Origin: an uncultured Eubacteriales bacterium
GTDB taxonomy: Bacteria; Bacillota; Clostridia; Oscillospirales; CAG-272
Reading direction: 5' to 3'
NCBI GenBank assembly: GCA_900550625.1
Contig: URSW01000118.1
Coordinates: forward strand, 1 to 5,704
Length of the DNA stretch: 5,704 nucleotides
Made by a program: the position numbers and the translations under genes. The notes under the pieces are model-generated. The model was not told where the DNA came from. It worked only from the letters and a program-made list of their open reading frames with translations, and did no database searches. Below, piece after piece: positions 1 through 5,704 of this stretch (the first letter of the stretch is position 1; each line of letters starts with the position of its first letter).

Positions 1-512
1 CGATAAAGCGGGAGCTCGGCAGACTCAGCGATCTCACGGTTTGCTTCTGCGGCGACCTGAAATTCGGACGGACCGTTCATTCTCTTATATCAGCGCTTTC
101 GCGTTATTCCGGAATAAAGCTTGTGCTTGTCTCGCCGGATGAGCTGAAGCTTCCCGGATACATAAAAAAGGAAGTCATCGAGAAAAACGGAATGGAGTAT
201 ACCGAAACCGCAGATCTCGTTTCGGCTATGCCGGATATCGATGTTCTGTACATGACACGGGTACAGAAGGAACGTTTCTTCAACGAAGACGATTATCTCC
301 GCCTGAGAGACAGCTATATTCTGACACCGGACAAGCTTGAATATGCAAAGAAAACGCTGAAAATACTTCATCCTCTGCCGAGAGTGAACGAAATATCGAC
401 GAAGATCGACGGCGACGAGCGCGCTTGCTACTTCAAGCAGGTGAAAAACGGCAAATTCATAAGGATGGCGCTTATCCTTATGCTTCTTTCGGAGGCGGAA
501 AATGAACATTGA
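1..512 (+). CDS. pyrB: Aspartate carbamoyltransferase catalytic subunit, 3' part (5' end outside window)
   Basis: This is the catalytic chain of aspartate carbamoyltransferase, a cytoplasmic enzyme that joins carbamoyl phosphate and L-aspartate to make N-carbamoyl-L-aspartate, the committed step of pyrimidine synthesis. The first complete codon is at position 3 and 169 residues are visible. The family is usually about 305-310 residues long, so roughly the first 135-140 lie outside the window. Visible family motifs are GDLKFGRTVHSL near the start of the fragment, which holds the Arg-Thr pair of the active site; TRVQKERF, which holds the Arg-x-Gln aspartate-binding residues; and LHPLPRVNEI, the 240s-loop/active-site segment. 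The C-terminal YFKQVKNGKFIRMALILMLL matches the closing helix of the PyrB family. The stop (TGA 510-512) lies 11 bases inside pyrI, so the two chains are co-translated as expected for a PyrB-PyrI holoenzyme. The promoter and leader are not visible. The family call is very secure. Confidence 0.97.
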   Translation, partial: IKRELGRLSDLTVCFCGDLKFGRTVHSLISALSRYSGIKLVLVSPDELKLPGYIKKEVIEKNGMEYTETADLVSAMPDIDVLYMTRVQKERFFNEDDYLRLRDSYILTPDKLEYAKKTLKILHPLPRVNEISTKIDGDERACYFKQVKNGKFIRMALILMLLSEAENEH

Positions 513-918
513 TTCGATAAAGAACGGAATCGTCCTCGACCATATCCGCGCGGGACAGAGCATGGAAATATACCGTATTCTCGAGCTCGGCGAGCTTGAC
601 TGCACTGTGGCGATAATAAAAAACGTAAACAGCTCGAAGATGGGCAAAAAGGATATAATCAAGATTGACGCGGAGCTTGACCTCGATCTTGCCGTCCTCG
701 GATATATCGATCCTGGGATTACTGTCAATATTATAAAGAACGGCGAGAGGGTCGAAAAACGCCATCTTCGCCTGCCCGATGAGGTTCGCGGAGTTATAAA
801 GTGTAAGAATCCGCGGTGCATAACCTCGGTCGAGCAGGATATCGAGCACGTTTTCCGCCTGCGCAACAGGGAGAACCGCGTGTACAGATGCATATACTGC
901 GAGTCAAAGGCGAAATGA
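502..918 (+). CDS. pyrI: Aspartate carbamoyltransferase regulatory subunit
   Basis: This is the regulatory chain of aspartate carbamoyltransferase. In the known holoenzyme it dimerises, binds the effectors CTP and ATP in its N-terminal domain, and contacts catalytic trimers through a zinc domain. The 138-residue protein is slightly shorter than the 153-residue E. coli chain. The N-terminal part (IKNGIVLDHIRAGQ, residues 6-19) matches the PyrI nucleotide-binding domain. The C-terminal zinc site is complete, with Cys101 and Cys106 (CKNPRC) and Cys130 and Cys133 (CIYC). The ATG at 502 is supported by GGAGG at 491-495 with a 6-base gap, and this ribosome site lies inside the end of pyrB. The 11-base overlap implies translational coupling and balanced subunit production. 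Presence of PyrI suggests the enzyme is feedback-controlled by nucleotides; which nucleotides act in this organism cannot be read from the sequence. Confidence 0.97.
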   Translation: MNIDSIKNGIVLDHIRAGQSMEIYRILELGELDCTVAIIKNVNSSKMGKKDIIKIDAELDLDLAVLGYIDPGITVNIIKNGERVEKRHLRLPDEVRGVIKCKNPRCITSVEQDIEHVFRLRNRENRVYRCIYCESKAK

Positions 919-1052
919 TATCTGCGACTTCGGATATTCCCACTCCTGCGGTAAAATGCGCCGATGCGCGGAGAGCGTGAAATATCTTCGCTGTGCGGCA
1001 TAACCGAACTGAGACCGCGCGGCTCTGACTGAATGCAGATCGGAACAATACG

Positions 1053-1082
1053 GCGGGACGTCCGGAGCGTCCCGCTTCTTGT
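1053..1082 (+). terminator. Rho-independent terminator of the pyrBI transcript
   Basis: A perfect 8-base stem (GCGGGACG at 1053-1060 paired with CGTCCCGC at 1068-1075) encloses a 7-base loop and is followed by the T-rich TTCTTGTT. The strong GC stem followed by a U-rich tail is the standard intrinsic terminator pattern. There is no T-run on the opposite strand next to the stem, so it should act only on + strand transcription. It lies 134 bases past the pyrI stop and separates the pyrimidine genes from the rnf operon. The tail is broken by C and G, so some read-through is possible. Confidence 0.85.
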
Positions 1083-1202
1083 TATATATGGGCATACGTC
1101 GGAGAAAGCAGTCAGTTCGCTTTTCGGCAGGACGGATGGATTACGCACAGATGAAAAATATTGTTATACCGTCTTTGTATACATAAAAATAACGGATGTG
1201 TC

Positions 1203-1231
1203 TTGTATTTTCGGACAACATGTGGTAATAT
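1203..1231 (+). promoter_or_regulatory. Sigma-A type promoter of the rnf operon, with extended -10
   Basis: The -35 box TTGTAT (1203-1208) and -10 box TAATAT (1226-1231) are separated by exactly 17 bases. A TG dinucleotide at 1223-1224 gives the extended -10 form TGGTAATAT. Transcription would begin near 1238, leaving a leader of about 40 bases before the rnfC start, which is too short for a riboswitch. The -35 box is the left half of a short dyad, TTGT-N8-ACAA (1203-1218), which could be a repressor site. A weaker second promoter, TTGTTA (1161-1166) with TAAAAA (1184-1189) at 17 bases, lies just upstream. Confidence 0.7.
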
Positions 1232-1263
1232 AGAAGTAACACTTTTTATACCCGAACACGAAC

Positions 1264-1271
1264 GAGAGGTG
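1264..1271 (+). promoter_or_regulatory. Ribosome binding site deciding the rnfC TTG start
   Basis: GAGAGGTG is a near-consensus Shine-Dalgarno sequence ending 6 bases before TTG 1278. It makes TTG 1278 the best start. The in-frame GTG at 1269-1271 is part of the ribosome site itself, and the other upstream frame extension to 1161 would run through the promoter. Confidence 0.75.
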
Positions 1272-1277
1272 AACACT

Positions 1278-2630
1278 TTGAAATACACTTTCAGAGGCGG
1301 AGTCCGCCTTGACGAGCATAAATATACCGCAGACTGCGAGACGGAGATAATAACTCCTCCGGATACCGTTTCGATACCGATGTCGCAGCATATAGGCGCG
1401 CCGTGCGTGCCGCTTGTCTCCGTCGGGGATCATGTTTTCCTCGGACAGAAGATAGGCGATGTTGAAAGCGGTCTCGGATGTCCGGTCCATGCGAGCGTGT
1501 CGGGAACGGTGACCGCGATTGACGAGAAAAGCTCGCCGAGCGGCGCGAGGATCAAGAATATAGTTATCTCGAACGATAAGAAGAATGAACTTTCACCGGA
1601 TATAAAGCCGTTTCCGAAAAGACTTACCGAGACGACCGATGAGGAACTCATTTCCGTGATCCGCGAAGCGGGCGTTACCGGAATGGGAGGGGCATCGTTT
1701 CCGACCTATGCGAAGATAGCATCCGCCGCCGGCAAGGTTGAGCAGATGATAATCAACTGTGCGGAGTGTGAGCCGTTCATAACCGCAAATCACAGACTTC
1801 TTGTCGAGGATCCGGCATCAGTTATAAACGGAATCAAAATACTTCTCCGTGCGGTCGGAGTGAGAAGCGCAATCATCGCAGTTGAAGACAACAAGCTCGA
1901 CGCCGTGAATATTTTAGAGGAGATGCTCAGCCGAAGCCGCATGATATCCGTCGCGGTCATGAAAACCAAATATCCTCAGGGCGACGAGCGCCAGCTTGTA
2001 TACGCTCTTACCGGACGTGAGCTCAGACAGGGGCAGCTTCCCGCAGACGCGGGCTGCGTGATTTTCAACGCGGAGACCTGCGCGGCGGTCTTCCGCGCAT
2101 TCGCAAAGGGAATGCCGCTTGTCAGCCGTCGCGTCACCGTCAGCGGCGACTGCGTTGCCGAGCCGAAGAATCTTCTTGTACCGATAGGCACCCCGTTTTC
2201 GTCGCTTGTCGATTACTGCGGAGGACTGTCAAAAAAACCTAAATATATGATCTCGGGCGGACCGATGATGGGGCAGGCTCAGTGGGACAAGGACGCTCCC
2301 GTCGTAAAGGGAACATCGGCACTTCTTGTACTTTCCGAAAGCTTTGCGAAGCTTCCGTCGACGCCTCCCGTCTGCATCCGCTGCGGAAGATGCGTCGCAC
2401 ATTGCCCGATGCGCCTTATGCCGAACTATATAGCGCTGTTTTCGTCAAACGGCGAATTCGACAAAGCCGAAAAATACGGCGCAATGAGCTGCGTCGAATG
2501 CGGAACGTGCTCCTACGGATGTCCTGCGGGAGTGCCGATAGTGCAGCATATCAGAGTAGCCAAGGGTGAGATACGCGCCGCCGCCGCTCAGAAAAAAGCT
2601 GCAATGACGAAATCGGAAAGCGGAAAATAA
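1278..2630 (+). CDS. rnfC: Rnf electron transport complex subunit C
   Basis: RnfC is the peripheral, cytoplasmic-side NADH-handling subunit of the Rnf complex, which couples ferredoxin:NAD+ electron transfer to ion transport. From TTG 1278 the protein is 450 residues, close to the usual clostridial length of about 440. The start KYTFRGGVRLDEHK and the stretch PMSQHIGAPCVPLVSVGD are the RnfC N-terminal barrel-like domain. GVTGMGGASFPT (132-143) is the glycine-rich FMN/NADH site related to the 51-kDa subunit of complex I. INCAECEPF (from about 159) and KYPQGDERQ (from about 231) are further RnfC signatures. An SLBB-type segment (RRVTVSGDC, about 284-292) follows. Two [4Fe-4S] motifs close the core: Cys366/369/372/376 (CIRCGRCVAHCP) and Cys405/408/411/415 (CVECGTCSYGCP). 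The C-terminus is short and lacks the long Ala/Lys repeat tail of some proteobacterial RnfC proteins. It is the first gene of the operon, 43 bases before rnfD. All cofactor residues checked are present. Confidence 0.96.
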   Translation: MKYTFRGGVRLDEHKYTADCETEIITPPDTVSIPMSQHIGAPCVPLVSVGDHVFLGQKIGDVESGLGCPVHASVSGTVTAIDEKSSPSGARIKNIVISNDKKNELSPDIKPFPKRLTETTDEELISVIREAGVTGMGGASFPTYAKIASAAGKVEQMIINCAECEPFITANHRLLVEDPASVINGIKILLRAVGVRSAIIAVEDNKLDAVNILEEMLSRSRMISVAVMKTKYPQGDERQLVYALTGRELRQGQLPADAGCVIFNAETCAAVFRAFAKGMPLVSRRVTVSGDCVAEPKNLLVPIGTPFSSLVDYCGGLSKKPKYMISGGPMMGQAQWDKDAPVVKGTSALLVLSESFAKLPSTPPVCIRCGRCVAHCPMRLMPNYIALFSSNGEFDKAEKYGAMSCVECGTCSYGCPAGVPIVQHIRVAKGEIRAAAAQKKAAMTKSESGK

Positions 2631-2673
2631 GATTACCGAAGCACAAGAAACGGATAAAGAAAGGCATGATATA

Positions 2674-3771
2674 ATGGCTGAAAACGACATTGTAAATAAC
2701 ATTCCGGCTGAGAATGAGCCGGAAGAGAATGCCGCCGGCATACCTGCCGGAGCGGAAAAAATACAGTATCCCGATATCCTGACCGTCGAGCCGTCGCCGC
2801 ATATGAGGACCGTGCAGACAACTCCGGTCATCATGCGCCGCGTAATGATCGCGCTCACTCCTGCGGCACTGTGGGGCGTCTACGTCTTCGGACTCCGCGC
2901 CGCCGCGATAATAATCATTTCTATAATTTCGTCCGTTTTCTTTGAATGGGCGACGCAGAAGATACTTCGACGCAGCGTCACGGTTGCGGATTTTTCCGCG
3001 GCGCTTACGGGGCTTCTCATCGGAATGAATCTCTCGGCTTCGGTGCCGCTGTGGCTTCCCGTCGCCGGGGCGTTTTTCGCAATTGTTGTCGTAAAGCAGC
3101 TCTTCGGCGGCATCGGAAAAAATATCGTAAACCCCGCGCTTGCCGCAAGAGTATTCATGTTTGCGTGGCCCTCCGAGATGGGCATTTTCACAAAGCCCTT
3201 CGAAAGAATAAACAGCCTTGCCGTTACTTATAATCCGCCCGATGCGGTTACGGGCGCGACTCCGCTCGCATCTCTCAAGACGGGCTCGCTTCCGGATACT
3301 ACGTTTTTCGATATGTTCGTCGGAAACCAAAGCGGATGCATCGGCGAGCTGTCCGCGCTGCTTCTCACGGTCGGCGGCCTGTATCTTATATTCACCAAGG
3401 TCATCACATGGCATATCCCCGCTGCATATATAGGCACGGTGGCGCTTATGTGCGTGCTTTTTCCGCTGAACAGCGAGGCGCGGGTAGATTTTATGCTTTG
3501 CGAGATCGTGTCCGGCGGACTTCTGCTCGGCGCGATGTTTATGGCGACGGATTATGCCACATCTCCCGTTACGTCGGCGGGACGGCTGATCTACGGAGTC
3601 ATATGCGGACTGCTGACCGTCTTTATACGTTATTTCGGAGGCTATCCCGAAGGAGTATCCTTCTCGATCCTCATAGCAAACCTGCTTGTCTGGTATATCG
3701 ACAAGCTCACGATACCGCAGAAATTCGGAGGTAAGCGCAGCCGTGCTGAAGAAAAAGAAGCATCAAAGTAA
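2674..3771 (+). CDS. rnfD: Rnf electron transport complex subunit D
   Basis: RnfD is an integral membrane subunit of the Rnf complex, related to NqrB, that carries covalently bound FMN and takes part in electron and ion movement across the membrane. The 365-residue protein has several hydrophobic spans, among them about 57-73, 76-90, 107-121, 124-141, 226-242, 246-263, 277-292, 304-319 and 328-342. DAVTGATPLA (190-199) is the flavinylation motif, with Thr196 the expected FMN-bearing residue. GKNIVNPALAARVF (148-161) and ATDYATSPVT (291-300) are conserved family blocks. The usual family start (SSPHI-like) corresponds to PSPHMRTV at residue 40, so residues 1-39 form an extra, acidic, Pro/Glu-rich arm. 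ATG 2674 is preferred because it follows AAAGG at 2660-2664 with a 9-base gap, although a later start would remove part of the arm. The last 29 bases overlap rnfG. Confidence 0.95.
   Translation: MAENDIVNNIPAENEPEENAAGIPAGAEKIQYPDILTVEPSPHMRTVQTTPVIMRRVMIALTPAALWGVYVFGLRAAAIIIISIISSVFFEWATQKILRRSVTVADFSAALTGLLIGMNLSASVPLWLPVAGAFFAIVVVKQLFGGIGKNIVNPALAARVFMFAWPSEMGIFTKPFERINSLAVTYNPPDAVTGATPLASLKTGSLPDTTFFDMFVGNQSGCIGELSALLLTVGGLYLIFTKVITWHIPAAYIGTVALMCVLFPLNSEARVDFMLCEIVSGGLLLGAMFMATDYATSPVTSAGRLIYGVICGLLTVFIRYFGGYPEGVSFSILIANLLVWYIDKLTIPQKFGGKRSRAEEKEASK
3727..3732 (+). promoter_or_regulatory. Ribosome binding site for rnfG within the end of rnfD
   Basis: GGAGGT lies 10 bases before GTG 3743 and within the last codons of rnfD (Phe-Gly-Gly). 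The gap is slightly long, but no other in-frame start nearby has a comparable site. The arrangement implies that rnfG translation is coupled to rnfD. Confidence 0.6.
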
Positions 3772-5392
3772 ATCCCACGATCCGCTTCGCTCGGAGAAGC
3801 CGAAGAAGAACGTTGCTTTTTCTCTCGCCGACGAGGAGAATGCGGACGTGAGGTATGACAACACGGACGTTACCCTTGACGAACTTATAAACAGTGTCCG
3901 TGATTCGTCTGACGCGGATGCAGATTCCGCTGCCTCCGCAGAAAATGATGATCTCGAGACACTTCGTGAGGAGGCCGAAGAGATGATCGAACGGCTGACG
4001 GAGGAAGAAGCCGAAGAGCCTTCCGGAGACATCGGCGACACACCGGACGAATCCGCACACGGGGAACGTGCCGAAGCGGCTTCCGTGACTGACAAGGACG
4101 GCGAGGACAGCGCGCAAACCGCGGAAATCGCGGATGAAAAAGCCTTTTCGAACAGCGATTCGCCCCCGGCTGCGGAAAAATCCGATCCGGAAGATACGGA
4201 TGACTCGCCTTCGGAGGACATGCAGACAGAAGAAGTACCGACGGAAGAAATGCAGAAGAACATTCCCGACGGTATGCCAGAGAATGAAGAATCGCCGGAG
4301 GACGCTTTGCACGAAGAAACGGATGATACCGCTGCGGGCGAAAACAACAAAAACAAAAAAACACCTGTTGCGAAGATAATCGCAAGCCTTACGGTGATCT
4401 GTGCGGTTATCGCCGCCATGCTTGCAGCCGTGAATGCGTTTACCGCCGATCGGATTGCGAAAAATACGGAGCTTGAAAAGGAGAACTCGATCCGTAAGAT
4501 CTTCGGTTCGTATATAACCGCGGAGGAATACACCGATTTCGAATCGCCGGAGGAAATGTACGTCTATCTTGTTTACAAGAGCAATATGCTTTACGGCTAT
4601 TGCGTGAACGTGTTTCCTTCGGGCTTCGGCGGACAGATAAACATGATGGTCGGAATCGGCGCCGACTCCGACATTGCGGGCGTGAATATAGTTTCAATGT
4701 CCGAAACTCCGGGTCTCGGAAGCAAGACGAATACAAGAGATTTTCTTTCCGGCTACGAAGGGAAGAAGGGCAAGATCACGCTCGGCGCTGATATAGATGC
4801 TGTATCCGGAGCTACGATAAGCTCAAAGGCGGTGACTGCGGGAGTGAACTCCGCACTTGCGCTTGATATCGATATTGCCGCGATCGCCGAGAAAAAGGGT
4901 GTTATGCTTTACGTCTCCGAGCTTGATACGGATCCGCCGGAGACTGACGGCGACGGAGGAGACGCGCCGATATACCAGCCGAATCAGAGACCGAATATTC
5001 AGTCCGGCAGAGTTGAGGATACGCTTGATTATGTTGACGGCGTTGAAAATCCCAATGCCGCACCTTCCGCCGAGCGTCCGAAGATCGACATCCCCGTTCA
5101 GAGCGATACCGAAGTCTATATAACGGAGACGGAAACCGAGACCGGAGACGATACCGATCTCACCCCCGCACCTCCCGAGACTACAACAAGCGCACCGGAA
5201 ACCACCACCAAGGCTCCCGAAACGACGACAAAGGCGCCGGAGACCACCGCAAAAGCACCTGAGACAACGACCAAAGCGCCGGAGACTACAACGACAAAGG
5301 AGCCCGAGACTACTACGCAGACGCCGCCGGAGTCCGAGTCCAAGCAGGAGGAGACCACCGGCAGCGCGGACGAAAACGAGGAGCCGGCATGA
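3743..5392 (+). CDS. rnfG: Rnf electron transport complex subunit G with large N- and C-terminal extensions
   Basis: RnfG is a single-span membrane protein whose FMN-binding domain, in characterised Rnf/Nqr complexes, lies on the outer side and carries covalent FMN. From GTG 3743 (GGAGGT at 3727-3732, 10-base gap, inside rnfD) it is 549 residues, against about 200 for typical members. Order of parts: a Lys-rich start (2-22); an acidic low-complexity arm (about 27-201, 63 Asp/Glu in 175 residues, only 9 Lys/Arg); the membrane span (about 210-232, VAKIIASLTVICAVIAAML); the FMN-binding domain (about 271-373) with ETPGLGSK and DAVSGATISS, Thr358 being the expected flavinylated residue; then a tail (about 382-549) ending in seven PETTTKA-type repeats (478-526) and an acidic end. 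No sorting motif or further known domain is seen in the tail. Assignment to RnfG rests on the core domain and position; the role of the extensions is unknown. An upstream ATG at 3686 lies deep in rnfD and has no better ribosome site. Confidence 0.92.
   Translation: MLKKKKHQSKSHDPLRSEKPKKNVAFSLADEENADVRYDNTDVTLDELINSVRDSSDADADSAASAENDDLETLREEAEEMIERLTEEEAEEPSGDIGDTPDESAHGERAEAASVTDKDGEDSAQTAEIADEKAFSNSDSPPAAEKSDPEDTDDSPSEDMQTEEVPTEEMQKNIPDGMPENEESPEDALHEETDDTAAGENNKNKKTPVAKIIASLTVICAVIAAMLAAVNAFTADRIAKNTELEKENSIRKIFGSYITAEEYTDFESPEEMYVYLVYKSNMLYGYCVNVFPSGFGGQINMMVGIGADSDIAGVNIVSMSETPGLGSKTNTRDFLSGYEGKKGKITLGADIDAVSGATISSKAVTAGVNSALALDIDIAAIAEKKGVMLYVSELDTDPPETDGDGGDAPIYQPNQRPNIQSGRVEDTLDYVDGVENPNAAPSAERPKIDIPVQSDTEVYITETETETGDDTDLTPAPPETTTSAPETTTKAPETTTKAPETTAKAPETTTKAPETTTTKEPETTTQTPPESESKQEETTGSADENEEPA
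5174..5323 (+). repeat. Coding tandem repeat, seven PETTTKA-type units in the RnfG tail
   Basis: Seven consecutive units of 21 bases (one of 24) encode PETTTSA, PETTTKA, PETTTKA, PETTAKA, PETTTKA, PETTTTKE and PETTTQT. The protein repeat is nearly perfect, but the Thr codons vary among ACA, ACC, ACG and ACT from unit to unit. The DNA is therefore much less repetitive than the protein. Such Thr/Pro linkers are known in extracytoplasmic proteins of Clostridia, where they act as flexible, often glycosylated spacers. Confidence 0.9.
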
Positions 5393-5432
5393 CCGAAGAA
5401 AAAGCGTACTGAAAGGGAAATACGGTATACCA

Positions 5433-5704
5433 ATGAAAACATCATTCGGAAAACAACTCAGAGAAGGGCTTGTTACGAACAATCCGATATTTGTACAGTT
5501 TCTCGGTATGTGTTCGGCACTTGCCATAACTACATCGGTAACAAACGCCATCGGAATGGGGCTTTCCGTTACCGCTGTCCTGATCTGCTCAAATCTGCTT
5601 ATATCTCTTCTGCGGCGCGTTATAATGCCGCAGGTGAGAATAGCTGCATTCATCGTTATAATTTCGGGATTTGTAACTGCCGTCGAGCTTTTGATAAAGG
5701 CGTA
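5433..5704 (+). CDS. rnfE: Rnf electron transport complex subunit E, 5' part (3' end outside window)
   Basis: RnfE is an integral membrane subunit that pairs with RnfA. In known complexes the pair holds a membrane-embedded Fe-S cluster at the centre of the electron path. Ninety complete codons of about 200 are visible. The segment TNNPIFVQFLGMCSALAITT (15-34) is the RnfE/NqrD signature, and Cys27 is the position of a cluster ligand in the family. The following NAIGMGLSV and the hydrophobic runs at about 18-36, 42-60 and 68-88 fit the first three membrane spans. The Asn-Pro before the first span favours RnfE over RnfA. ATG 5433 is the best start and opens the protein at KTSFGKQLREGL. The only ribosome-like site, AAAGGG (5412-5417), is 15 bases upstream, which is long. 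The gap from rnfG is 40 bases with no terminator, so it belongs to the same operon. Confidence 0.94.
   Translation, partial: MKTSFGKQLREGLVTNNPIFVQFLGMCSALAITTSVTNAIGMGLSVTAVLICSNLLISLLRRVIMPQVRIAAFIVIISGFVTAVELLIKA

Larger units (their letters stand above)
919..1277. other. Intergenic region between the pyr and rnf operons
   Basis: These 359 bases contain no open frame on either strand that resembles a protein. The left part (919-1052) is an apparent 3' untranslated stretch. It holds only tiny frames: 21 codons starting at the ATGA overlap with the pyrI stop (915-980) and 22 codons from ATG 964. Neither resembles a known protein. The middle holds a rho-independent terminator. The right part is AT-rich and carries the promoter of the rnf operon and the rnfC ribosome site. 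No tRNA, riboswitch-like fold or mobile-element end was recognised. Confidence 0.8.

Noticed and set aside
90..1148. Long minus-strand frame (352 codons) opposite pyrB and pyrI
   Set aside because: It lies opposite two securely identified genes, its translation is rich in Arg/Ser/Phe with no recognisable domain, and it runs through the terminator.
1161..1277. Longer rnfC starting at TTG 1161
   Set aside because: The extra 39 residues would be encoded by the promoter region and do not match the RnfC N-terminus, whereas TTG 1278 has a good ribosome site and gives the family's usual start.
1232..1277. FMN or other riboswitch in the rnfC leader
   Set aside because: The predicted leader is only about 40 bases, with no stable fold seen.
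2551..3414. Minus-strand frame of 287 codons opposite rnfC and rnfD
   Set aside because: It is antisense to conserved cofactor motifs, has Arg-rich shadow-like composition and resembles no known family.
3763..4533. Minus-strand Ser-rich frame of 256 codons opposite the acidic part of rnfG
   Set aside because: Its Ser/Val richness is the expected complement of Glu/Asp codons. Because the acidic arm is unusual I checked whether the real gene might be on this strand, but the + frame is continuous with the membrane span and FMN domain.
5174..5323. CRISPR-like or intergenic tandem repeat
   Set aside because: The 21-base units have no spacers and lie in frame inside rnfG, encoding a Thr/Pro linker.
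4823..5653. Minus-strand frame of 276 codons opposite the rnfG tail and rnfE
   Set aside because: It is a Gly/Arg/Leu/Cys-rich shadow of the Thr/Pro repeats and covers the well-supported rnfE start.

Overview
The window covers the junction of two metabolic operons, all on the + strand. It most likely comes from an anaerobic Bacillota, probably class Clostridia. The reasons are the gene order rnfC-D-G-E, strong GGAGG-type ribosome sites, moderately high GC with frequent ATA isoleucine codons, and a Thr/Pro (PETTTKA) linker of the kind common in secreted proteins of gut Clostridia. This placement is inference, because there is no marker gene in the window.

Region 1 (1-918) holds the 3' part of pyrB, the catalytic subunit of aspartate carbamoyltransferase, overlapped by a complete pyrI, the zinc-binding regulatory chain. 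Together they encode the two-subunit, allosterically controlled enzyme of the committed step of pyrimidine synthesis. Region 2 (919-1277) carries no convincing gene. It holds a strong rho-independent terminator (about 1053-1082) that closes the pyr transcript. It also holds an extended -10 promoter (1203-1231) that starts the next operon.

Region 3 (1278-5704) is the first four genes of an rnf operon: rnfC, rnfD, rnfG and the first 90 codons of rnfE. By family knowledge the Rnf complex moves electrons between reduced ferredoxin and NAD+ and couples this to Na+ or H+ transport. RnfC carries the NADH/FMN site and two [4Fe-4S] clusters. RnfD and RnfG carry covalent FMN, and RnfE with RnfA forms the membrane Fe-S core. 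The ferredoxin-facing subunit RnfB and the partner RnfA are expected just past the right edge.

The core genes are ordinary. The unusual element is RnfG: at about 549 residues it is more than twice the usual size of about 200. It has a roughly 200-residue acidic, low-complexity N-terminal arm predicted to be cytoplasmic. It also has a roughly 170-residue C-terminal tail ending in seven PETTTKA-like repeats, predicted to lie outside the cell. RnfD also has a short acidic N-terminal extension. No CRISPR array, mobile element, tRNA, rRNA or riboswitch was recognised.
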